64,000 bases of DNA, from NCBI GenBank assembly GCA_947311845.1, contig CAMZMU010000115.1, positions 30,589,401-30,653,400 on the forward strand, given 5' to 3'. Shown here in pieces: positions 24,821 to 35,737 of this stretch. The notes under the pieces were generated by a model. It did not search any database and was not told the DNA's origin. It worked only from the letters and a program-made list of their open reading frames with translations. Position numbers and translations under genes: made by a program. The DNA is from Poa pratensis. Taxonomy: Eukaryota; Streptophyta; Magnoliopsida; Poales; Poaceae. The stretch's first letter is position 1. The number at the start of each line of letters is the position of its first letter.

Positions 24821-27800
24821 CTATTTAATTACATGGAGATAGATCAAGCCATCAAGGCATATGTAGTTCATCGTCCGAAGCATAATGTTCTCCCTTTCAT
24901 CGATGACCTCCCTAAGCAGAAATCCCGCCAATTCCTCTTGAATTGCTCCTACGCGCAGTTCTGGGTCGATCTTCTCCCGCATTTTGCTGAAAGCAGTTGT
25001 TCTCCGCTCAGTGGTCAACTCGCGAATGAACTCGCAAACGTAGAATCCACATAAATTACTCCCCGGTGGCTGCTGCGGACTTTCACCGTTTTATAAGTTA
25101 GCTCATCTTTGAATGGACCTTCTACCTTCTGTTTGAAAATTGTCCAACACCTGCTTTGGCAAAGAAAATGAACAAAGGAGTTATTAATTACTTGACATCA
25201 GGGAACGAACGAAAGAGGGCGATATAATGCGATAATGATTGAAATTACTTGTTGAGCATTTCTTTCATGTCGGACCACAACGCTTGGTCCCAACTTAATG
25301 AGTCGTGGACTTCAACTGTGGACTTGTCAGGTTGAATGCTTAGCAGAATCCAGTGGAACCTGCGGACGTTTACATAAAGCAGACATGCATAGCTCATCAA
25401 TTACACTTAACATCGAGAAAGCCAAATAAAAATATGTACAAGACAGAAACACTCACCTGAAGTTGTAAGGAAATATATTTCCGTACAGAAATGTTGCATG
25501 GTTAAAAAGGTGGTCAGGTCATGCTCCACGTCTTTGGGGTGATTGACTAACGTATGTGAATTCACGATATATGGGTCAACGAACCCAACCTCAAAAACTT
25601 TAGATCTTTTGCATTCCAGCATCTTCATTCTGCATAATAGCGTACAAAAGGATATATATAGGCAGGATAATATAATACAGGCAATGAACGAGCTGAGCTA
25701 GAGACTTAATTACGAAAATAAATCACTTACAGACAATAGCAAGAGAGGATAGATTTGTCGAGGGCGCGCTTTTGGAATAACTGGAACAGTTCAGTCAGTT
25801 GAACCTGTATAGTGTAACGTTTGAAGAAATGCTCCACTCTAACGTCCAGCGGAAACCACTCTTTCGCGTCCTTCTTTGATGTGTGCACCAGGTACCAGGT
25901 ATGCAGATTTCGCATATGTGTTGATAGACCCGTCATCTCCTCATTACTGACCATAGGCTCCCCTTGGACATATTTCCGTGCCATCTCTAACATTGGCGCA
26001 TGTTCATAGCCTAAAAGTTGACCAAGGCTCATACCCAAGGCGGTAGCCTGTTCCTTGGCCTGAGATACAGTGACACCAAGTTCTTTAGCAGCAGCTATGG
26101 CTCTGGGGTCCAATAATTCCAGGTCTTTATCCATAGCGACTCTGAAGTCCTTGTCGACATCGGAACACACTATGAGCGGGGGGACCGATTGATTTTTCTG
26201 CTGTCCGAGCTGGGCAATTTGTTTCCCGCTTTTTGCACTTCTTCCCTTGTTCTGCTCAGACTGGGCACGTGCTAGCTTAGTAAGTTCACGACCATAGTCA
26301 GATGGCAGATTCATCGATATCTGGGATGGCTGCTCAAGGAAGGACTTTCTCCACTTTTTGGATTTTTCATCGTATACCGGCTTCTGCTCGGGCTTTTTTG
26401 GTGCAAAAAAAGCCTTATTGTAGGCAGCCACCTCCGCGGCGTTTTCCGCTACAGTCCTGTCATAAGGTCTAATGGGAAGATTCTTATGAGGTACTGTTGG
26501 GAGGGGCGACCTTTTACGTTTCGGTGATCGCTTACCCCTCATAGTACGAGCGGTGGGCGGAAACGGCTGACGCGGCGGCGGAGACGGCTGCGCTGGAGAC
26601 TGGTGAGGCGGTGAAGAGGACTGTTGCGCTGGAGAATGCTGAGGCGGTGAAGAGGACTGTTGCGCTGGAGACTGGTGAGGAGTCGATGGCCTTGGCTGCC
26701 AGTTCGGAAGCACGATGAATTCCTTTGGCCATAGAATGGTCGCTTTCTTGGCTTCTCCAAGTTCAAGCACCTCCCCATCTTCACCTGCAGGGTGTTGCAG
26801 CTTCAGCTCCTCATAATCTTTCATCACTTCATCCACCGCGACAACAGCGTAGCCATTTGGAACCGGAGAGAAATGGTAAGTTGGATTAGGTCCAATTGGT
26901 ACGACATAGCCGACCGCCACCTTCACGGTTAAGTTAAAAACTTTCACATGCATCTCACAAGGTGTGCTCTCCGTGATATCATCCACTGGGTAGCGACGAA
27001 GTGGAGCCACTGCATCATCATTACCATCCTGGAGCTCCGTGGAAGCCACGCTGCTTTTCCGATTCGATGGGCCACCGGTACCATCGCATGCAGCTTCTAC
27101 CATGTGCCGTTGAGATTGGCCGCTAGTACCTTGCTGGCTAAGCACGGCAATTTGTTCCTTCTGCGCTTTAATTCTTCTTCTATATTAAGCAGCCGGTCTG
27201 CAGCAGCGCGTGCTTCCATTGCCTCCCTTTCCTTTCTCCTCTGATGGCTTCTATCAGGAAATTTCTTCCTGTGCTCGGGAATCGCAATTGTCTTGGGCTT
27301 GGAGCCAGGTACGCCTCGTAACCGTCCGTCGTGTTCCTTATTCCCAAGGGCGCGTGTGAGCTCGTCATCCTCTCTATCGGGAATGAACCGTCCCTCTTCA
27401 ACATCCTTTACTGCTTTTCTAATTTCTTGGATGGGTAGTAGGGGATTATCTTTGTGTCTTCTGTTATATATGCACTTCCCTTCTGCGTCCAACGTGCCCC
27501 CATGCCCGTAAAACCAATTTCTTGCCCGTTCGATCCACTTGAGTGGCTCTGGAGTGATCCCATTAGCCAGCAGGTCCGCCTCAAGTTTCTCCCACTTAGG
27601 CATGCTACCAGCGTAGCCACCAGGCCCCATAGTATGGTGGTACATCTTTAGAGCAGCATTTGCCGCATTTTTTGCAGACTTTTCCAGAGCTTCCTCTGAT
27701 TTCTTGTACGCCACAAATTCTTCCCAGTAGTCCTTTATCTTCTCATACCCTTTATCGAAGTCTGGAGTCTTATTTTTCTTGACAAACAGTTTGTTCAATC

Positions 27801-28542
27801 TTTTCTTCCAGTTCTTGAATAGCTCGGCCATCTTCTTAAGTGCCCAGTCCTTGACTTTTTGCTCCATGATTTTCCGGGCAATCTTTTCTGCCTCATCTGG
27901 ATCCTCCTCATCTGAATCCACCTCTGGCGCCGGCAGGGTGAAATTAACCATGAGCTTTCTCCAAAGTCTTTCTTTGCCCTCATCGCTGACATATAGCTGT
28001 CCTTTCTCGTTTGGCCGATGCCATTCTCGAACGGTGATCGGGATGAAGTCCCTAACAAGAACTCCGCATTGCTTTACCATTTTATTTTTAACACCAGGGG
28101 GAGCAGTCGGTGTGCCGTCTTGAGCGACTCTTTCGATCGTGTACCTTTCTTGGTCGCCCAACTTTTTGGCTGGGCCTCGTTTTGTCCTTACAGAAGATTT
28201 GCTCGATCCGGAGGGCTAAAAGAAGAAAGAGCGTTAATATATGTATATACACATCAGAGACTTAATTAATACAATCTTCGGCTTCATTAATATATGTATA
28301 TGCACCTCGCCGGAGTTTAATGTTCCACCGGAGCCTTCGGCTTCTCCCTCGTCGGCTTCTCCCTCGCTGACTTCTCCCTCACCCCGGCCGTCGGGTTCTA
28401 CCTCACCGGAGCCGTCTCTTCGGTTGAGAGACTCATCTCCCTCACCGGAGTTGTTCAAAAACTCCGTGGTGACATCGACAATATCTTCCGGCCCGCGGAT
28501 TATATCCTGGAGGATATTTTCCTGATCTTCGTCTCGTTCCAT
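24821..28542 (-). pseudogene. CACTA TNP1-like (Transposase_24-type) protein with C-terminal Ulp1-like cysteine protease, frameshifted
   Basis: Probable start at 28542 (acidic Glu/Gly-rich exon to about 28306). A second exon from about 28216 carries the plant Ptta/En/Spm-type region (WKKRLNKLF, KDYWEEFVAYKKSEEAL, KWEKLEADLL), then a Pro/Gln-rich stretch (PAQQSSPPHQSP repeats) and a further conserved block to 25730. Small exons 25629-25457, 25359-25249 and 25150-24821 encode a Ulp1/C48 fold. The catalytic residues are all visible: His in FHWILL (about 25350), Asp in VEVHDSL (about 25298), Gln and Cys in PQQPPGSNLCGFYVCEF (about 25075). Frame breaks appear near 27175, 25475 and about 25075-25080, each explained by one lost base. 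Gene order and product fit a CACTA accessory protein. The role of the protease domain in transposition is unknown. Confidence 0.75.
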
Positions 28543-28618
28543 AGTTTCTGCAAATTAAGAACAATGCACAAAACTTTAGTTGGGTAACTTGTTCCATATG
28601 TCAAGATACATCTACAAT

Positions 28619-28722
28619 ATCATAAACCCGTAAACTCGTATCGTAAACCCGTAAACTCGTATCGTAAACCCGTAAACTCGTAAACTCGTATCGTAAACCC
28701 GTAAACCCGTAAACTCGTTTCC
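28619..28722. repeat. Minisatellite of cgtaaac(c/t)cgtaaactcgtat units
   Basis: About ten tandem copies of a 9-bp core (cgtaaac plus cc/tc) arranged in higher-order 19-bp units, 80 bp upstream of the TNP1-like start codon. It resembles plant telomere repeat only superficially. Confidence 0.85.
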
Positions 28723-29459
28723 TAACACAGTACTAACAATTCCTAAACATGGAGATCCTGTTAAATGGAGCCCAAAGACAACACAATTGAGTTTGGGCCA
28801 TTTTGAGTTACTAAACTCCCTACATAAATGTTTTAGTCCAGAAGCTTATTAATCAAGTTTTGGCTACTGCACAAGTTCTGTTAATCATAAAATTAAATCC
28901 TTTGAGGGATAGCAAGTACTGAATATTTCTGATCTAACACAATTGGATTCAACTCATTTAGATTAACCATTTGACAGCTAAAAATGTTGTAGTACAGAAG
29001 GGTCTACAAACGTTAATTGAATGCCACATTATTTTTGTTGCTCAATTAATTCCACAAAAATTAGGGATGCTAATTTATCACAATACTAAGCTAACAAAAT
29101 TGGATTCACATTATTTGAGCTAACAGAGCATCAGAAACAAACAATTTGGTGATTTAAACCCTCTGTAGTAATTTAAATACCATTCTTTTATTATTAATCT
29201 AAATAATATGAGACCAGTGTGGTTGGACAAACATTTTTATTAGCTTTCCAAAGAATTTTGATTCATCAATTTTGGACTTATAGATCTCGAGTTACTTAAT
29301 TTCTAACATACACGCAGAATAAAATATTTCTGTTCATTTCTTAATTCGAGTCAGGAAAAAAAACAGGCCGCGAGGGGTTCCAGCCCAATGGGCTCGGCCC
29401 ATTTTTTTTCCGTGCGTAGAAATTATTAAAACGCTGACGGGTGGGGCCCACCCGTCAGC

Positions 29460-29840
29460 GGCTTGGCCTAAACGAAACGGTGCATCGCGGCGACGAGCAA
29501 CGGCGGCGACGAGCAACGGCGGCGCCGCGGCCGGGGATGGCCGGCGGAGGGCTCACCTCGGGTGGTGTAGCCGGCGGAAATGGGCACGGCGGCCGGGGAT
29601 GGCCCGAGCGTCGACGGCGAGCACGGGCGGCCGGGGATGGCCCGAGGATGGCCCGAGCGTCGACGGCGAGCACGGGCGGCCGGCGGGCGGGCGCGCTCCT
29701 CTCCTTCTTCTCAGCACGGGCGGGCGCGGCGGCGCGGGCGTCGAGGGCACCGGCGTCGAGGGCGAGGTTGGGCAGCCTGACGGCGTGCGGGCGCGGCGGC
29801 ACGGGCTCCTCCTTCCTCCGGTCCTTAGGCGTTTCTGCGA
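29460..29840. repeat. GC-rich block with tandem 40-50-bp duplications
   Basis: Very GC-rich DNA containing direct repeats of ggatggcccgagcgtcgacg (near 29597 and 29650). It lies between the hairpin cluster at 29887-30044 and the TNP1-like gene, so it could be that gene's transcribed leader on the minus strand. Long open frames here on both strands look compositional. Confidence 0.6.
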
Positions 29841-29886
29841 ACTGAATCGGGGAAGGAGAAGGGGAAGCAGTTAAGTAGCAGGGGGT

Positions 29887-30044
29887 CATTGGTCCCGGTT
29901 GCTGGCAAGAACCGGGACCAATGCCTCTTTGGTCCCGGTTCTTACCAGCAACCGGGACCAAAGAGTGGGTAATTAATGCCAGATCTCGGCGCGCGTCTAT
30001 GGACTCATTGGTCCCGGTTCTTGCTAGAAACCGGGACCAAAGAG
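29887..30044. repeat. Internal cluster of three CACTA subterminal-type hairpins
   Basis: Three near-perfect palindromes of the form ggtcccggtt-N-aaccgggacc at 29887-29923, 29927-29963 and 30006-30044. They are the motif normally confined to the element ends. Their position upstream of the TNP1-like leader suggests binding sites of the element's own protein at that promoter, which is an inference. Confidence 0.85.
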
Positions 30045-30601
30045 TCCTTTTTCAAAATTATTTCGAACTTTTCAGTTCTGAAATTTTGTTCCCGCCTTTT
30101 TTTTTCTTATTTAGGTGTTTGGATATGAATTTCAAATGGTTTTGAATCTGAAAAGACTTTCAACATGAAAAGTTTTTAAATTTGAATAAAGAATCCAAAA
30201 CCATTTTCTGTTTTCTGAAATAATTATTCTAACTATACAAACTATTAACCATTTTGCCATTTTCAATTAAAAATATATTAACTTTATTGCATATTTTGAA
30301 TTGACAAAATTTCAACGTGAAAAGTGTTTGAATTTGTATAAATAATCCAAAATCAATTTTACATTATTATTGTCATTTTCAATTTAATATGGATAAATTC
30401 ATATCTTTAAATCCGTAAGTCGAAATTCGACAAATAATCCGTAAGCAGAAGTAAATGCAGAACAATTTCAGTAAACCTATATTTGTAAGATGAATGTTTG
30501 GTGTTGTAAAATGCAGAAGAAAGCAGATAAAAATTATTAATTCATTTATCTTAATGCATTACATAAAAGGTTTAATACATTATTACACATGATACAACGT
30601 C

Positions 30602-30772
30602 TCACAAGCGCTTGAAAGAAACACACCCCTGATCCAACATCACCAACATTATTCTCCACGTCGGGCTCGTGGGCATACGGCGGGATAGACTCCTGCGGTT
30701 GCGCCCAAGCGCGCTCTGCCGAGCACGCTCGACCTCGTCCAGAAGGCGCTGCGGCGGGCGTGGCGGATCCAT
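30602..30772 (-). CDS. Small ORF (56 codons) inside the CACTA, with TATA box and leader
   Basis: ATG at 30772, stop at 30602-30604. The peptide starts MDPPRPPQRLLDEVERARQS and continues Arg-rich (NRRSLSRRM). I do not recognise it. A TATA-like tttatatat lies about 60-70 bases upstream and a Triticeae-like leader aaaccctaatcc lies between them. The last 17 codons overlap sequence that is repeated in inverted form in the adjacent 152-bp array (30932-31280). It may be a short transposon protein, a truncated exon or chance. Only the start context and promoter-like layout support it. Confidence 0.35.
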   Translation of the reverse strand: MDPPRPPQRLLDEVERARQSALGRNRRSLSRRMPTSPTWRIMLVMLDQGCVSFKRL

Positions 30773-30833
30773 CTCGTGGAGACGATGCGTTCGTGGCTAG
30801 GAATGGTGGATTAGGGTTTACCCCGTCGGCGAC

Positions 30834-30842
30834 AATATATAA
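30834..30842 (-). promoter_or_regulatory. TATA-like box facing the 56-codon ORF
   Basis: The minus strand reads tttatatattg here, 62-70 bases before the ATG at 30772 and just outside the hairpin repeat array that starts at 30932. Confidence 0.4.
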
Positions 30843-30931
30843 AGACCTCCAGGGCAGCGCTGGGGGAGGACACGTGCCCAGGGAAGCGCTGGGGGAGGAC
30901 ACGTGTCGTGACCGCAAAGCCCGTCTTTAGT

Positions 30932-31280
30932 CCCGGTTGGTGTTACCAACCGGGACTAAAGAAGCACACGGATCGTGTGTTTCTTTCAAGTGCTTGTGAG
31001 CCGTTGGATCAGGGGTGTGTTTCTTTTGAGGGATTGTGAGCTGTTGGATCAGCAGTATCACGACCACTTCGTGAGCCACATGACCCGGTTGGTGTTACCA
31101 ACCGGGACTAAAGAAGCACACGGATCGTGTGTTTCTTTCAAGCGCTTGTGAGACGTTGGATCAGGGGTGTGTTTCTTTTGAGGGATTGTGAGATGTTGGA
31201 TCAGCAGTATCACGACCACTTCGTGAGCCACATGACCCGGTTGGTGTTACCAACCGGGACTAAAGAAGCACACGTACCCT
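30932..31280. repeat. Tandem 152-bp repeats, each led by a cccggttggtgttaccaaccggg hairpin
   Basis: Units start at 30932, 31084 and 31236 (period exactly 152; the third copy is partial). Each begins with the perfect hairpin ggttggtgttaccaacc and continues with caagcgcttgtgag and ggatcaggggtgtgtttctt. A single inverted copy of the latter lies at 30598-30640. The array is bordered by TATA-like boxes pointing outward on both sides. Confidence 0.9.
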
Positions 31281-31287
31281 ATATATA
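31280..31287 (+). promoter_or_regulatory. TATA box on plus strand at the end of the 152-bp array
   Basis: The sequence ccctatatatagccgccc is followed 25-35 bases later by ttactcactcacac, a plausible start region. Transcription would enter the 172-bp repeats and run antisense to the 3' end of the TNP2 gene. Confidence 0.45.
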
Positions 31288-31323
31288 GCCGCCCTCCTCA
31301 GACAGGTTACTCACTCACACAAA

Positions 31324-31663
31324 ACATTCCAGCGTCACTCGGAGAGGCATCTTTGGGCAACCAGCGGCAAGACGTCTCTGATGACCTGCGACCGTTCCAA
31401 ACGGTTGCAGATCATCAGAGATGTGTTGCCGGACGGTTGTAGATCATCAGAGACGTCTTGCCGCTGCTTGGATCGAAGTGGCGCTCAAACACAAAACATT
31501 CCAGCGTCACTCGGAGAGGCATCTTTGGGCAACCAGTGGCAAGACGTCTCTGATGACCTGCGACCGTTCCAAACGGTTGCAGATCATCAGAGACGTCTTG
31601 CCGGACGGTTGTAGATCATCAGAGACGTCTTACCGCTGCTTGGATCGAAGTGGCGCTCAAACT
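31324..31663. repeat. Two 172-bp tandem repeats with internal inverted gacgtctctgatga motifs
   Basis: Copies start at 31324 and 31496. Each holds one gacgtctctgatga and two copies of its inverse tcatcagagacgtc (one slightly mutated), so the transcript could fold into a hairpin. Plus-strand open frames over it (31381-31720) repeat themselves and match nothing I know. Confidence 0.85.
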
Positions 31664-31896
31664 CACGAGCCACCGTCGGGCTGTATGCAGGGGGAACTGT
31701 GTTTGGACGGTCGAAGCTGAGGTTTGAGAGGTTCCCACGGGAGGTGTGGGAGCCGACAACCACCTACCACGCGTGTTTCACCGGTCGTCATGCAATTAAT
31801 TAACAGAAAACAAAAAAGAAAACTCACTCGTGTATTATGGTTTTCACCACATAAAGGTTTAATACATTACTACACATCACATAAAGGTTTAATACA

Positions 31897-34800
31897 TTAC
31901 ATTGATTTACATCGCTTCAGCCGTAACCATGGAGCATCTTCATTATTTAACGGGATGCTTGGGTCAGTTCTCACTGTGAAGGGCGGAATTTCATCAAACT
32001 TATCATAATCTGCTGACATGTCTGTCTTGCCCTCGACTCCCACGATGTTTCTTTTCCCTGAAAGAACTACGTGACGCTTTGGCTCATTGTCTGATGTATT
32101 CGTTTGCTTGTTTTTTCTTTTTTTCGGTCTGGAGGACATGTCCTTCACATAGAAAACCTGAGCCACATCATTGGCTAGGACGAATGGTTCGTTCTTGTAA
32201 CAACCAAGATTCTTGAGATCCACTGTTGTCATCCCGTACAGCTGGTCTACCTTTATCCCTTCTCCATTCATGTTGACCCAACTGCACCGAAACAAAGGGA
32301 CCTTAAAAGTAGGTCCATAGTCAAGTTCCCATATCTCCTCTATGCGACCATAGTATGTGTCCTTTTGCCCATCGTCGTTTGTTGCATCAAAGCGGACACC
32401 ACTGTTCTGGTTGGTGCTCTTTTTATCTTGGGCGATCGTGTAAAATGTATTCCCATTTATCTCGTACCCTTGGAAATTCAATACAGTCGAAGATGGTGAC
32501 GCGGCCAACAAGTAGAGCTGATCTCCGACAGTGGTGTCATTCATGAGCTGTAATCGCAACCAACTGCCGAAGGTCTCCATGTGTTTTTCTTTAATCCAGG
32601 AGTCATCCTTCCCCGGGTTCTTGGAGCGTACATAATTCTTGTGTTCCTCGATATACGGAGCCACGAAGGTGGAACTTTGTAGAACTGTGTAGTGTGCTTG
32701 AGTTAAAGAATGCCCGTCCCTACATATCAGTGCTTTCTTTCCTAGCGTGCCTTTTCCACTCAGTCTCCCCTCATGCCGCGATTCAGGAACACCAATCGGC
32801 TTAAGGTCAGGAATAAAGTCAACACAGAACTCAATGACCTCTTCTGTTCCATAGCCCCTTGAGATGCTTCCTTCTGGCCTAGCACGGTTATGAACATATT
32901 TCTTCAAGACTCCCATGAACCTCTCGAAGGGGAACATATTGTGTAGAAATACAGGACCGAGAATGGCAATCTCGTCGCGTAGGTGAACCAGGAGATGCGT
33001 CATAATATTGAAGAATGATGGGGGGAACACCAACTCGAAGCTGACAAGACATTGGACCACAGCCTTCTGTAAACTTGGTAGAGTTACTGGATCGATGACC
33101 TTCTGAGATATTGCATTGAGGAATGCACATAGCTTCACAATGGGTACTCGAACATTTTCCGGTAGAAGCCCCCTCAATGCAACCGGAAGCAACTGCGTCA
33201 TAATCACGTGGCAATCATGAGACTTCAGGTTCTGGAATTTTTTCTTTGCCATATTTATTATTCCCTTTATATTTGACGAGAAGCCAGCCGGGACCTTGAT
33301 ACTGCTCAGGCATTCAAAAAAGATTTCCTTCTCTGCTTTGGTAAGAGCGTAGCTGCTTAAGTATTGACGCCCTTTATCCGTCTGCTTGTTGTATGGGTCT
33401 TTCATACGTTGCTGGTCTGCCCGTGCTTCCGGTGTATCTTTTGTCTTCCCATACACGCCCAGGAAGCCTAGCAGGTTCACGCAAAGATTCTTCGTCACGT
33501 GCATCACGTCGATTGAAGACCGGACCTCTAGGACTTTCCAATAGGGTAGCTCCCAGAATATAGAGCACTTTTTCCACAAGGGTACGCGTTGTTAGCGTCA
33601 TTCGGAACAGATAGACTGCCAGGACCCTTTCCAAAGATTACTTCTAAATCCTTGACCTTGTCATATATAACATCACCATCAGGGAGGTTAGGCTTCTTCC
33701 GGCGATCTGCCTCACCGTTGAAATGCTTGCCGGGCTTTCTTACGGCATGACCGTTCGGAAGAAATCGACGATGCCCCAGGTACACATTCTTGTTTCCCAA
33801 ATGTATACTTTCAGTCTTATCTAAACAGTGCGTGCATGCATTGTATCCCTTGTTTGACTGTCCTGAAATGTTACTAAGAGCAGGCCAATCATTGATGGTT
33901 ACGAACAGCAACGCTCGTAGGTCAAATTCCTGTTGTTTGTGCTCATCCCACACACGTACACCTGGTTCGGACCACAACTGCAAAAGTTCATCAACTAATG
34001 GCCGTAGGTACACATCAATGTCGTTGCCGGGTTGCTTCGGGCCTTGGATGAGCACTGGCATCATAATGAACTTCCGCTTCATGCACAACCAAGGAGGAAG
34101 GTTGTAGATACATAGAGTCACGGGCCAAGTGCTATGACTGGAGCTCTGCTCCCCAAAAGGATTAAAGCCATCTGTACTTAGACCAAATCTTAAGTTCCTT
34201 GCGTCATCTGAAAATGTCGGGAACTCTCTGTCGATTTTTCTCCACTGGGACCCATCGGCGGGGTGTCTCAACTTCCCGTCTTTCTTACGCTCTTCTTTGT
34301 GCCATCGCAACAACCTGGCATGCTCTTTGTTTCTGAACAGACGTTTCAACCGTGGTATTATAGGAGCATACCACATCACCTTAGCAGGAACCCTCTTCCG
34401 GGGGGCTCGTCATCGCCCTCAACATCACCAGGGTCATCTTGTCTTATCTTGTACCGCAGTGCATTGCATACCGGGCATTTATCCATGTTCTCGTACTCAC
34501 CGCGGTACAGGATGCAGTCATTAATGCATGCATGTATCTTCTGCACATCTAATCCTAGAGGGCAGATAGCCTTCTTTGCTTCGTATGTAGTCTCGGGCAA
34601 TTCGTTATCCTTTGGAAGCTTCGGCTTCATTATTTTCAGTAACTTCTCAAATCCCTTGTCAGAACAACCAGTCTCTGCCTTCCATTTCAGCAGTTCCAGT
34701 GTGGTACCGAGCTTTGTGCTGCCATCTTCGCAGTTTGGGTACAGCAACTTTTTGTGATCCTCAAGCATGGCCTCCAACTTTAGCTTCTCCTTTTCTGTAT

Positions 34801-35361
34801 CGCATTCTCGCTTTGCATCAGAAATGACCCCACCAAGACCATCAGCGGGCTCATCTGATGCCCGATGTTCACCTCTTTCTTCTTCAACGTCTTCCATAAC
34901 AGTATCACCGCATTCCTCAGGGAACATAGGATAGTTGTCATCATCCTCCTCTTCTTCATTGTCTTCCATCGTAACCCCTCTTTCTCCGTGCTTGGTCCAA
35001 CAATTATAGCTGGGCATGAAACCTTTCCGAATCACGTGGTCTTGAATGGTTCTCGGGTCAGAGTACTCCCTGACGTTCCGACACTTCTCACATGGACAAG
35101 GCATAAAATTATTCACTTTGTTTGCCTCAGCCACATCGAGAAATTTATGCAGGCCTGCAATAAACTCGGAACTGCGTCGTTCGCCGTACATCCATCGCAT
35201 CCGTGCATCCATCTGCATCATATATATAATTAAGTTTATCAAATACCATTACAATAACATCTTGAATAGTGAAATGACCACCGTACATCGACACGTGCAA
35301 TATTTCTGTATCAATTACAGATGAAAAGGATATAGTTGCTAACCTCGGCCGAGGATATCAT
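31897..35361 (-). pseudogene. CACTA TNP2-type (TNPD-like) transposase with two frameshifts
   Basis: A short first exon at 35361-35344 (start ATG at 35361, donor GAG|GTTAGC) joins in frame to exon 2 from 35212. Order of domains: transposase-associated N-terminal zinc-type domain (MPCPCEKCRN, about 35105), the Transposase_21 core (about 34500-33450, with STDGFNPFG, NLPPWLCMKRKF, DVMHVTKNLCVNLLGF), a DUF4218-like region (LPVALRGLLPENVR, THLLVHLRDEI, FPFERFMGVLKKYV, about 33200-32880) and a DUF4216-like region (VPLFRCSWVNM, about 32290). Stop at 31897. A six-base G run at 34400-34405 (one base too many) and a lost base near 33585 put three frames in series. Otherwise the protein is complete in length for the family. 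Confidence 0.88.
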
Positions 35362-35496
35362 CTTGTGCGAACTTAAGTGTGGCTCGGGCATTTCACCGAA
35401 CACATCTTGTGCGTGGCAAAGAAAAAAAAACTAGCACCCACTTCCCACCAATCCAACCAGAAAAAAAACAGAGGAGAGAAGAGGGGGGGGTGGGGG

Positions 35497-35506
35497 TTAT
35501 ATATAG
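35497..35506 (-). promoter_or_regulatory. TATA box of the TNP2-type gene
   Basis: The minus strand reads cctatatataacccc, about 136-145 bases before the ATG at 35361 and between the right subterminal repeats and the gene, the normal position of a CACTA promoter. Confidence 0.5.
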
Positions 35507-35516
35507 GCAGGGAGGT

Positions 35517-35640
35517 ATTGGTCCCGGTTCTTGGTAAGAACCGGGACCAAAGCTCCGAGCCAGCCACGTGAGATTTGGTCCCGGTTCTTACCAAGAACCG
35601 GGACCAATGCCCCCAACCGAACCGGGACCAATGCCCCACG
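35517..35640. repeat. Right subterminal inverted-repeat cluster of the CACTA
   Basis: Two perfect palindromes ggtcccggttcttggtaagaaccgggacc type (35519-35548 and 35577-35606) followed by further single aaccgggacc motifs. They are the counterpart of 24377-24558. Confidence 0.85.
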
Positions 35641-35737
35641 GGGCCCTGGCAAATCGAACCTGGCAACCGGGGCTAATGGCAAACAGGACTCCAGACGAAA
35701 GGTCCTTTTTCTACTAGTGTCGATGGATCGATGGGAT

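Larger units (their letters stand above)
24356..35719 (-). mobile_element. CACTA (En/Spm-class) DNA transposon, 11.36 kb
   Basis: The left end is cactggtagaaaatgggcc and the inverted right end is cactagtagaaaaaggacc. A 3-bp duplication tcg flanks it at 24353-24355 and 35720-35722. Both subterminal zones carry inverted copies of ggtcccggtt/aaccgggacc. Two large minus-strand genes are present: a TNP2-type transposase (31897-35361) and a TNP1-like protein with a Ulp1-like protease end (24821-28542). All elements of an autonomous CACTA are therefore present, but the coding frames hold several one-base indels, so this copy is probably defective. The matching duplication and complete ends show that it inserted as a single unit. 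Confidence 0.95.

Noticed and set aside
28619..28722. Interstitial telomere array
   Set aside because: The unit is cgtaaac(c/t)c, not the plant ccctaaa repeat.
29441..29961. Long open frames on both strands in the CACTA GC-rich block
   Set aside because: Pro/Arg/Ala-rich low-complexity translation of tandem repeats; better seen as leader or repeat.
30932..31280. CRISPR-like array
   Set aside because: Three 152-bp direct repeats with no unique spacers in a plant transposon; not a CRISPR.
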